From positions 1 through 14,123 of the forward strand of contig JAKOSS010000276.1 in assembly GCA_029777145.1 (NCBI GenBank): a stretch of 14,123 nt of DNA. The letters are read 5' to 3'. Positions within the stretch are counted from its first letter, which is position 1. Every line of letters begins with the position of its first letter. A model generated the notes under the pieces. That model ran no database searches. It was given only the letters and a program-made list of their open reading frames with translations, and was not told the DNA's origin. The DNA is from Acidobacteriota bacterium (GTDB lineage: Bacteria; Acidobacteriota; Blastocatellia; Pyrinomonadales; Pyrinomonadaceae). Position numbers and translations under genes: made by a program. This document shows, piece by piece, positions 6,840 to 14,123 of the stretch.

Positions 6840-7946
6840 CTAGGCCGTGTTGAACTCCATCAGCATGTAAACGGTCGCCAGTCCTTCATGCGCTAGAGCA
6901 TAATCGGGATCAACGCCGAGCGCCTCGTTGAACGACTTGACCGCCTTGTCGAGATTTTCGGGCGTCGGAATGTTCCGGTAGTAAAGTCCCTGCAAGTAAA
7001 GCTGATACGCCTTGACGTTCTTTGTGTAACGCTCGGCCGGCGGGATCTCGCCGCAAAGCTTGACGTGGATCCCGGTCACGATCTGGCAGATGATCCCGTT
7101 CTCAACGTCGAAAATGTCCTTGAGCGTGCGGTCTTCCTGAGCGCTCGCCCAGACGACGCTGCCGTCGTCGGTCCGCACGAGCCTGACGTCGAGCCTGATC
7201 GCATCGCCGTTTCGCCTGAATCCGCCTTCGATCAGCGCCTGGACCCCGAGTTTCGCTCCGACTTCCTGCGGCGATGCCGGTTTTCCCTTGAACACGAACG
7301 TCGATCCGCGCGAGATCACCTTAAGTTCCTGAATCTGCGAAAGCTCGTTGATCAGGCTCTCGGTCAGACCGTCGGCAAGATAATCGTTCGAGGGATCCGC
7401 GGTAAGGTTCTCGATCGGCATCACGGCGATCGACCTGATCGGCTCCGGCGCTTTGATAATCGCGTTCGATTCAAGATCCGGCGGATGCGATCTTCCCCCG
7501 AACATCGCAAGGATGACGAACAGGAACAGCACGATGCCGAGCGTCGCCCACAGGATGGTCCGCCGTGAGGTCTTCGGTGCGGACCGTTCCCGGTCGGCCG
7601 CAGGCACCGACTGTTCGGTCACAAGGTCCCCGACGAACCGGAATCCGCGTCCGTACACCGTCTCGATAAAGATCGCCGGACGGCCGTTGTCGCCGAGCGC
7701 CTTGCGGACCGAAGCGACGGCCTTTCGCAGCGCATCGTCGTAAACGTCCCGTCCTTCCCAAAATTTTTCGAGCAATTCGTCACGGCCGACGATCCGGTCC
7801 CGGTTCTCGATCAGATGAAGAAGGATGCGGAACGGCAGACTCGCGAGGTGAACCTCGGAATTTTCATGTCGCAGCAACTGCGTCGCCGGATCGAGCGTGA
7901 ACGGGCCGAAGCGAAAAGTTGTCCTTCGGTTGGTTTCCGTTTCCAT
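6840..7946 (-). CDS. Membrane-bound CadC/ToxR-like winged-helix regulator with TolB-like domain, truncated by amber stop
   Basis: 368 residues before the TAG; the full frame would be 620. Residues about 11-106 are an OmpR/PhoB-type winged-helix DNA-binding domain (FRFGPFTLDP at the start, VYGRGFRFVGDL in the wing). A membrane helix lies at about 129-150 (ILWATLGIVLFLFVILAMFGG). Residues about 170-298 form a TolB/FlgO-like domain (IAVMPIENLTADPSNDYLADGL). A first TPR follows from about 310 and breaks at MEFNTA-stop. There is no receiver domain, so it should act as a one-component regulator that binds DNA from the membrane and senses through its outer domains. The ATG at 7946 has GAGAGG 8 bases upstream and a good promoter about 90 bases before that. 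It is divergent from the giant YD-repeat gene, a plausible target. Even truncated, the DNA-binding, membrane and TolB-like parts remain complete. Confidence 0.92.
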   Translation of the reverse strand: METETNRRTTFRFGPFTLDPATQLLRHENSEVHLASLPFRILLHLIENRDRIVGRDELLEKFWEGRDVYDDALRKAVASVRKALGDNGRPAIFIETVYGRGFRFVGDLVTEQSVPAADRERSAPKTSRRTILWATLGIVLFLFVILAMFGGRSHPPDLESNAIIKAPEPIRSIAVMPIENLTADPSNDYLADGLTESLINELSQIQELKVISRGSTFVFKGKPASPQEVGAKLGVQALIEGGFRRNGDAIRLDVRLVRTDDGSVVWASAQEDRTLKDIFDVENGIICQIVTGIHVKLCGEIPPAERYTKNVKAYQLYLQGLYYRNIPTPENLDKAVKSFNEALGVDPDYALAHEGLATVYMLMEFNTA

Positions 7947-8043
7947 GCCGTTTGCCTCTCTGACTGCCGGATTTCCGTTTTTTTTCCGCTTTTCTTCCAG
8001 ACTTGCGGGCGGAACGCCGATATCGTGACCGTAATTTCAGCCG

Positions 8044-8072
8044 ATTATAGAACTCGATTGCTGTTTTTCCAA
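8044..8072 (-). promoter_or_regulatory. Predicted sigma70-type promoter of the winged-helix regulator gene
   Basis: On the minus strand, -35 TTGGAA (8067-8072) and a perfect -10 TATAAT (8044-8049) are separated by exactly 17 bases. The start of transcription would be near 8037, with a leader of about 90 bases that includes an A-rich run before GAGAGG and the ATG. An 8-bp palindrome CCGCGCGG (8078-8085) sits just upstream of the -35 box and could be an operator half, but this is weak. No equally good promoter is visible on the plus strand for the YD-repeat gene. Confidence 0.62.
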
Positions 8073-8124
8073 TAGAACCGCGCGGAAACCGGCGTTACAT
8101 TTACGCGAACACGGCTCCGCCCAT

Positions 8125-8130
8125 GAGGAA
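8125..8130 (+). promoter_or_regulatory. Shine-Dalgarno site that decides the start of the YD-repeat gene
   Basis: GAGGAA lies 7 bases before the ATG at 8138. An in-frame ATG at 8123 overlaps this site and itself has only pyrimidine-rich sequence upstream, so 8138 is the better start. The choice changes only the first five residues before the signal peptide. Confidence 0.65.
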
Positions 8131-8137
8131 CAACCCG

Positions 8138-11100
8138 ATGCGTTCAAGCCGCCCTTTTTCGCGACCGGCACTTTTCGGTCTCACGTTCGTGATTTTGATA
8201 GCCGTATTCTCGGCACTGATGGTCGTTTACACCCGAGCCGTGTCCGCCGGCAGTTCGACGACCGTTCCGACGAATGACACCGTCATTTCGCAGGTCGTCC
8301 GCAGCGAACTCGCTGAGCCGTCGGGAATTGATTTCGACGCCGCATCGCAAAGCCTTGTCCTTCTCGATGCAAACGGATTCAGCCGGCACACGCGATCGAC
8401 GTCAAAGCCCATTTTCGAATTCTATTTGCCGAAAACCTCACCGGTCGGTGCGTTCGCGATCCTGCGGAATAACGTCGACGGTTTCTCGGGCGGCGACGCT
8501 TTCTTCGCGCTTCCGAACGGGCAGGTCACGTTACTCAAAGCGGGCAACGCGAATCCCTCGCCGTTCGCTGCCCTCCCCGCCGGAGAACTGATTGAGGATC
8601 TGGCGGTCGATGCCGGCGGTCCGGCCGGATTCGAATTGCTCGCAACGACGCGCTCAGGGCGGATCTGGCAGATCGACGGCGCGGGTCAGGCCAGCTCACT
8701 GGCCGATGTCGGAACCGGCCTCGCCGCTGCCGTCGTCCTCCCCGCAGACCCGGTTCATTTCGGGCCGCTCGCCGGAACGATCGTCGCCGCCGCGCCCGAA
8801 AGAGGCGGCGTTTTCTCAATTGACCGCAGCGGACGGGCAACGTATTTCGCGCTTGCCGGTCCAATTGCCGATATCGCGCGGGTCGTTGCGTCGCAGAATC
8901 TTTTCCTCCTGGCCCGTGACGAAGGCAAACTGCTGCAGATGTCACCGGCGGCGCTCGGCGCGAGAGACGGCGATCTGATCGCAACGCCCGCGGACAGGAA
9001 AGCGATTCTGGTTCTGAGGTGGAACGGCTTCGGTTTCGATTCCGAAGCCATCGACCTCGGAATCCACGTCGATCATCCGACCTTCGCCCCGATCGATCTC
9101 TCGGGAACCGCAAGCTGCGTCACCGGTATCACGCCGTCCCAAAGCGTATTTCAGGCCGAGGCCGGCAAGGGAGGTTTCGACGTTGTCGCCCCGCCGGGAT
9201 GCAATTGGACGGCCGCGAGCGATTCTGATTGGCTGAAGGTGGCGAACGGCGCGTCCGGAACCGGCAACGGAAGCGTGGTCTACTTTGTCGGCAAGAACGT
9301 CACGAGCGCCCTGCGTGAAGGCCGCGTCACCGTGGACGGATTCGAACACGTCGTACGCCAATCGCGTCGCGCTCAACTTCAATGCGTGCAGCATTTCCAG
9401 CCATCGTCCGTGAATTTGGCGGCGGTCGGCGGTGCGACCGACATCAGCATCATATCGAACGATCAGTGCGCCTGGCAGGCAACAAGCGACTCTCCGTGGC
9501 TCAACGTTACGGGAACGGTTCTCGGCCGCGGAAACGGGTCGGTATCGATCTCCGCGCCGACAAACTTCGGCGGCACGCCGCGACGCGCTTATCTCGTCCT
9601 CCCAAACGGTTCGGTCCCGATCGATCAGGCTCCGAATTTGGCACCCGTGGTGAACGCCGGAACCGATCAAACGATCACGCTGCCTAACACGGCCAATCTC
9701 GCGGGCTCGGTGAGCGACGACGGGATCGGGAACAAGCCGACGGTCTCGTGGTCGCAGCTCAGCGGACCGGGCACCGCGGTCTTCGGCGGCGCCGCGAATC
9801 TTCAGTCGTCCGCGATCTTCAACGCCCCGGGAGTTTATGTCCTCAGGCTCACCGCAAGCGACGGCTACCTGTCATCGACCGATGATGTTCAGGTTACCGT
9901 CAATGACGATCCGACCCCGCTTCCGCCCGATCCGGTGACGATTGCGCCGCCGATCGACACGACGATCGCGACAAACACGTTCGATTCAACGAAATTCCTT
10001 TATACCGGCCCGAATCCGATCCAGACCGGCGTCGATCCGAAGGACATCAAGGCGGAACGCATCGGACATCTGCGCGGAAAGATCCTCGACCGAAACGATC
10101 AGCCGATCACGAACGCGCTGATCACGATCCGCGATCATCCCGAATTCGGACAGACCCGCAGCCGCGCCGACGGCATGTTCGACCTCGTCGTGAACGGCGG
10201 CGGCGAACTAACGGTGAACTTTGAAAAACTCGGGTACATCGCCGCCCAGCGGGAGCTGAAGCTCGATTGGCAGGAAACTTCGACCCTCGACGACGTCGTC
10301 ATGATACCGTTCGACGGTCAGGCAAGCTTCATCGATCTGAACCTTTCCGTCCCGATCCAGGTGGCTGAGGGCGAGACAATCACAGATGCCGACGGATCAC
10401 GGCGATCGCGGCTCTTCTTCAAACAGGGAACGACCGCCGCGATGACGCTGCCCGACAACTCGACGCAGGCTCTTTCTCAACTCCACGTCCGCACGACCGA
10501 ATTCACCGTCGGGCCCAACGGCCCGGCGACGATGCCCGCCGCGCTGCCGGCGACGAGCGAATATACGTACGCCTCGGAGTATTCGGTCGACGAAGCGGTC
10601 GCTGTCGGAGGCACGAACGTATCGTTCAGCCAGCCTGTGATCCAGTATCTCGAGAATTTCATAGGATTCCCGACCGGCGCGTCGGTGCCTGCCGGATCCT
10701 ATGATCGGCTTGCCGCCGAATGGTCCGCCGAAACTTCCGGTCGGGTCGTCAAGATTCTATCGATTACCGACGGAACGGCGAATCTTGATCTCAACGGCGA
10801 CGGCCTTCCCGCGGGCGATGCGGATTACGCGGCACTCGGAATCGACGTTTCCGAACGGCAGAAGCTCGCCGAACTATATCCCGCGGGACAAACGCTGTGG
10901 CGCGTCCCGGTCAACCATTTCACGCCGTGGGATTGCAATTATCCGCCCGCAAACCGGCCGATGCCCGACGTCCCGCCGCCCTTCTTTGAAGCCGAGTCCA
11001 AATCGGAGTGTGACTGCGACGAGGAAGAATTCGAACAGAAGATCGAGAGCCAGAGCGTCAAGGAATCAGTCGAAATTGACCGCACGGGCTATTCGGTCGT

Positions 11101-14100
11101 TTATGAAAGCAAGTCGCAGAGCAGCGGCGCGGGCGCCCTCATTCCGCTCGTCGGCCCGACGCCGCCGCCGAGCGATCTCGAAAATGTCGGCGCGATCGTC
11201 ACGGTTGCCGGACAAACGACACGCTCCGATCTCCTCGTCCCGTCGGCGAACCTGAGCCTCAATTACACTTGGGACGGCAAGGATTACGCGGGCCGGCGCG
11301 TCCAGGGCCCGCAGACCGCGCACGTGAGCATCGTCCATCTTTACCCGATCGGCTATGTTTTGGGCGGCGAATTCGGCGACACCGGAACGGGCGGCGGTCA
11401 GACCTTCGTCCGCACGGGCGCGGGCAGCACGATCCGGACATTCGATGTCGAGATCGGAAAGCTTGATCGCGGAAGCACGGGTCTCGGAGGCTGGTCGATC
11501 AACGTTCACCACACTTACGATCCGAGCACGCAAACGCTTTACGAGGGCGATGGGACGGTGCGCAAGGCACGTTCGGCCAGCGCGGTCGTCAACACGACCG
11601 CCGGAACCGGCGATTTCGGCTTCGACGGCGATGGCGGACCGGCAGTGGACGCGAAGCTCTTCCAGCCGACCGATGTGGCCTTCGCGCCCGATGGCACGTA
11701 TTTCATCTCCGACCGATTCAACAGCCGCATCCGGCGCGTCACGCCCGACGGCATCATCTCGACTTTCGCCGGCGACGGCGGCTCTTTCTGCGACCCGACA
11801 GCCGCTTGCGGCGACGGCGGACCGGCCACGAGCGCCCAGATCCCCGAACCAATCGGCCTCGTCGTTGAGACCGACGGCAGCGTGATCGTTGCGGACGCGA
11901 TCCGCAACCGAATTCGGCGGATCGACACCAACGGAATCATCTCGACGATCGCCGGTGACGGCACGGAATGCATGCCGTTCGACCCGTGCGGGGACGGCGG
12001 CCCGGCCGCTTCTGCGAGCCTGAACCACCCGAGTTACATCCACATCGCCCCGGACGGATCGATGTACTTCGGCGACACGTTCAGCAACCGCGTCCGTAAG
12101 ATCGGCACGAACGGCATTATTTCGACCGTCGCCGGAAGCGGCCAAACGGATTGCCCGATCGACAACTTGCCGGCGCGGACGGCCTGCATCGAGAAGCCGA
12201 CCGGCGTCGCGCTCGATCAGAACGGCTCGCTTTACATCACCGGCAACGGCATGGATAACGCACGGCTTTTCCGGCTCGACGCCGACGGGCTCGTCCACGT
12301 TCTTGAGTCCGGCGACCTCTGCAACGGAGCATTTCAGCGTCCCTCGGGTGCGGCGCCGAGTCTGTGCGATCCGCAAGCGGTAAGCATCGGACCGGATGGA
12401 AGCCCATACTTCGCCGCCGACAATCGGATCTTCAAATACAACCCGGACGGAACTCTGGTCGGCGCGATCGGGACATTCGACAACAATTACAACGGCGAGG
12501 GACAACCCGTAACCACGGCGAATTTCTCGCAACCGACCGCCGTAACCTTTGCGCCCGACGGCAACATCTACGTCGCGGCCGCCAACGATCATCGCGTCCG
12601 CAAAGTCACGCCGTCGTTGCCGGGCTTTAGCGGCAACGAGATCCTGATCCCGTCGGAAGACGGATCCGAGGTCTTTGATTTCGACTCCAACGGCAGACAT
12701 CTGCGGACGTTGAACGCGTTGGCCGGAACGGACAAGTACGTCTTCGGCTACGACAGCGAAGGCCGGCTCACGGCGATCACCGACGGCGACGGCAACGTCA
12801 CGACAATCGAACGCGCCGCCGGCGGTGCGCCGACCGGAGTACTTTCGCCGTACGGACAACTTACGACCTTCACGCTCGACGGTCACGGCCTCATTTCGAC
12901 GATCACCGATCCGGCGGGCGCCTCTTACAATTACACGTACTCCGACGACGGCAAGATGCTGACCCGGCGCGATCCGCGCAACAATCAGAGTACTTTCACC
13001 TATGACTCCCAGGGACGCCTTGTCAGCAACGAGAATCCCGCGGGCGGTATTCATGCCCTCTCGCGGAGCGGAGACGCGCGCAATTACACGGTCACGTACA
13101 CCGACCCGCTGAGCCGGACGTCCACGTTCGAGGTTCACAACCTGACGAATGGCGATGAAAACAAGGTGATCACCGCTGTCGACGGAACGGTTTATCACCG
13201 CAATACGGCTTCTGACGGTTCCATCTCTGAAAGTCATCCCGACGGCAGCAACCTGCAAACGACGCTCGGTCCCGATCCGCGCTGGGGAATGCAAGCTCCG
13301 CTGGATTTCAGCGACGACGTCGTGACACCGGGCAACCTTCACTCCAATGAAACGTTTCAACGGACGGTCACGCTCTCTTCGCCGTCGAACCCGCTCAGTC
13401 TCGTCACACAGGCAGACTCTCTCGTTGTCGGCGGTCGGACGTTTTCCAGCCTGTTCACCGCTTCCGGACGGACGTTCAGCTTCACGACCCCCGAGAACCG
13501 GCAATCAACGATCACGATCGACAGCCAGGAACGCGTGACGCAGGCGCAGATCGCGGATCAGAATGCCGGAAACTACACTTACGATTCGCGCGGCCGGATC
13601 TCGACGGCGGAATTCGGCGCCGGCGCTTCGGCGCGGACATACAACTTCGCGTACAATCCGGCGGGTCTGATGTCGACGTTCACAAATGCCCTCAACCAGG
13701 TCAATTCGTACGTCTACGATGCCGCCGGCCGGATGACGCAGCAAACGCGTCCCGACGGCTCGGTCCGGGGCTTCGGATTCAACGCCAACGGCGATCTGAC
13801 CTCGCTCACGCCGCCCGGCCGGCCGACACACACGTTCACCTACAATTCGCTGAATCTTGTCTCGTCGTATGTTGCCCCGAACCTTGGAGGCGGCAGCAGC
13901 ACAACGACGTTCGAGTACGATCTCGACGGCGATGTTACCCGCATCACGCGGCCGGACGCGTTGCAGCTCAACTTCGCATACAACTCCGGCGGGGATCTGG
14001 AGAGCGTGACCGTGCCGAACGGAGCATACGGTTATTCATACGACGGAACGACGGGCCTGCTGACATCGCTGACCGCACCGGGCGGCGGCGTGCTGGCGTA

Positions 14101-14123
14101 TCAGTACGACGGTGTTCTGCCGA
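8138..14123 (+). CDS. Giant secreted YD/RHS-repeat protein with BACON, PKD-like, transthyretin-like and NHL domains, 3' end beyond window
   Basis: 1995 codons without a stop, open at the right edge. Seen in order: signal peptide about 1-37 (RSSRPFSR, hydrophobic core, cleavage after AVSA); a propeller-like region about 45-325; two BACON-type domains about 327-411 and 414-498, each with the C...C-x-W core and a WL motif; a PKD-like domain about 499-591 (VNAGTDQTITLP to VQVTV); a carboxypeptidase-regulatory/transthyretin-like domain about 643-711; a region about 711-950 (SVDEAV, NFIGFPTG, HFTPWDCN) that I recall from other bacterial NHL-YD proteins but cannot name; an acidic Cys pair (SECDCDEEE); NHL repeats about 1136-1495 (GDGGPA, NRIRRI, PDG); and YD repeats from about 1508 (FGYDSEGRL, FTYDSQGRL, YVYDAAGRM). 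YD repeats build a hollow shell that encloses a C-terminal, often toxic, domain; that end is outside the window. BACON domains usually bind sugar or matrix. A cell-surface or secreted adhesin/toxin-type protein is inferred. Confidence 0.95.
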   Translation, partial: MRSSRPFSRPALFGLTFVILIAVFSALMVVYTRAVSAGSSTTVPTNDTVISQVVRSELAEPSGIDFDAASQSLVLLDANGFSRHTRSTSKPIFEFYLPKTSPVGAFAILRNNVDGFSGGDAFFALPNGQVTLLKAGNANPSPFAALPAGELIEDLAVDAGGPAGFELLATTRSGRIWQIDGAGQASSLADVGTGLAAAVVLPADPVHFGPLAGTIVAAAPERGGVFSIDRSGRATYFALAGPIADIARVVASQNLFLLARDEGKLLQMSPAALGARDGDLIATPADRKAILVLRWNGFGFDSEAIDLGIHVDHPTFAPIDLSGTASCVTGITPSQSVFQAEAGKGGFDVVAPPGCNWTAASDSDWLKVANGASGTGNGSVVYFVGKNVTSALREGRVTVDGFEHVVRQSRRAQLQCVQHFQPSSVNLAAVGGATDISIISNDQCAWQATSDSPWLNVTGTVLGRGNGSVSISAPTNFGGTPRRAYLVLPNGSVPIDQAPNLAPVVNAGTDQTITLPNTANLAGSVSDDGIGNKPTVSWSQLSGPGTAVFGGAANLQSSAIFNAPGVYVLRLTASDGYLSSTDDVQVTVNDDPTPLPPDPVTIAPPIDTTIATNTFDSTKFLYTGPNPIQTGVDPKDIKAERIGHLRGKILDRNDQPITNALITIRDHPEFGQTRSRADGMFDLVVNGGGELTVNFEKLGYIAAQRELKLDWQETSTLDDVVMIPFDGQASFIDLNLSVPIQVAEGETITDADGSRRSRLFFKQGTTAAMTLPDNSTQALSQLHVRTTEFTVGPNGPATMPAALPATSEYTYASEYSVDEAVAVGGTNVSFSQPVIQYLENFIGFPTGASVPAGSYDRLAAEWSAETSGRVVKILSITDGTANLDLNGDGLPAGDADYAALGIDVSERQKLAELYPAGQTLWRVPVNHFTPWDCNYPPANRPMPDVPPPFFEAESKSECDCDEEEFEQKIESQSVKESVEIDRTGYSVVYESKSQSSGAGALIPLVGPTPPPSDLENVGAIVTVAGQTTRSDLLVPSANLSLNYTWDGKDYAGRRVQGPQTAHVSIVHLYPIGYVLGGEFGDTGTGGGQTFVRTGAGSTIRTFDVEIGKLDRGSTGLGGWSINVHHTYDPSTQTLYEGDGTVRKARSASAVVNTTAGTGDFGFDGDGGPAVDAKLFQPTDVAFAPDGTYFISDRFNSRIRRVTPDGIISTFAGDGGSFCDPTAACGDGGPATSAQIPEPIGLVVETDGSVIVADAIRNRIRRIDTNGIISTIAGDGTECMPFDPCGDGGPAASASLNHPSYIHIAPDGSMYFGDTFSNRVRKIGTNGIISTVAGSGQTDCPIDNLPARTACIEKPTGVALDQNGSLYITGNGMDNARLFRLDADGLVHVLESGDLCNGAFQRPSGAAPSLCDPQAVSIGPDGSPYFAADNRIFKYNPDGTLVGAIGTFDNNYNGEGQPVTTANFSQPTAVTFAPDGNIYVAAANDHRVRKVTPSLPGFSGNEILIPSEDGSEVFDFDSNGRHLRTLNALAGTDKYVFGYDSEGRLTAITDGDGNVTTIERAAGGAPTGVLSPYGQLTTFTLDGHGLISTITDPAGASYNYTYSDDGKMLTRRDPRNNQSTFTYDSQGRLVSNENPAGGIHALSRSGDARNYTVTYTDPLSRTSTFEVHNLTNGDENKVITAVDGTVYHRNTASDGSISESHPDGSNLQTTLGPDPRWGMQAPLDFSDDVVTPGNLHSNETFQRTVTLSSPSNPLSLVTQADSLVVGGRTFSSLFTASGRTFSFTTPENRQSTITIDSQERVTQAQIADQNAGNYTYDSRGRISTAEFGAGASARTYNFAYNPAGLMSTFTNALNQVNSYVYDAAGRMTQQTRPDGSVRGFGFNANGDLTSLTPPGRPTHTFTYNSLNLVSSYVAPNLGGGSSTTTFEYDLDGDVTRITRPDALQLNFAYNSGGDLESVTVPNGAYGYSYDGTTGLLTSLTAPGGGVLAYQYDGVLP

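Noticed and set aside
11066..13504. 812-codon open frame on the minus strand opposite the YD-repeat gene
   Set aside because: The plus-strand frame has clear NHL and YD repeats. The antisense frame is Arg/Val/Asp-rich without a recognisable domain and is explained by the GC-biased codon use of the real gene, which leaves few stops opposite it.

Overview
This window reads as chromosomal DNA of moderately high GC from a free-living Gram-negative-type bacterium. The best guess is an Acidobacteriota member (Blastocatellia-like). That rests on the gene families: several Ser/Thr-kinase-type proteins with an N-terminal Cys-ribbon, a CadC-like winged-helix/TolB-like/TPR membrane regulator, and a giant secreted BACON/NHL/YD-repeat protein. 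No marker gene, rRNA or tRNA is present, so the taxonomy is an inference.

Layout. Positions 1-7946 are coded on the minus strand and 8138-14123 on the plus strand, divergent from a 191-base intergenic region. In transcription order on the minus strand: (i) a membrane-anchored winged-helix regulator with C-terminal TPRs (7946 to 6084), split by an in-frame amber codon at 6840-6842; (ii) a complete, catalytically intact Ser/Thr kinase with a PEGA-like domain, one membrane helix and a cysteine-free FGE/SUMF1-type ectodomain (5881 to 3632); (iii) an exported TPR protein 13 bases downstream (3618 to 2254); (iv) after 190 bases carrying two arrays of 7-bp repeats, a second kinase-like protein (2063 to beyond base 1). 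In (iv) the Gly-loop, the VAIK lysine, the HRD aspartate and the DFG motif are all substituted, so it looks like a membrane-bound pseudokinase. The plus strand carries one open reading frame of at least 1995 residues, still open at the right edge. It encodes a signal peptide, a propeller-like region, two BACON domains, a PKD-like domain, a carboxypeptidase-regulatory/transthyretin-like domain, NHL repeats and a YD/RHS shell.

How it may work together. The kinase and TPR genes look translationally coupled. With the pseudokinase gene they could form one envelope-signalling unit: active sensor kinase, periplasmic TPR scaffold, inactive kinase-like partner. This is inference from gene order. The winged-helix regulator is divergent from the giant YD-repeat gene, a common arrangement for a local regulator and its target, but no operator is demonstrated. 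Good sigma70-type promoters are visible in front of the regulator and the kinase. There are no CRISPR arrays, insertion sequences or RNA genes that I can support. No gene-free stretch exceeds 300 bases; the gaps are 2064-2253, 5882-6083 and 7947-8137.
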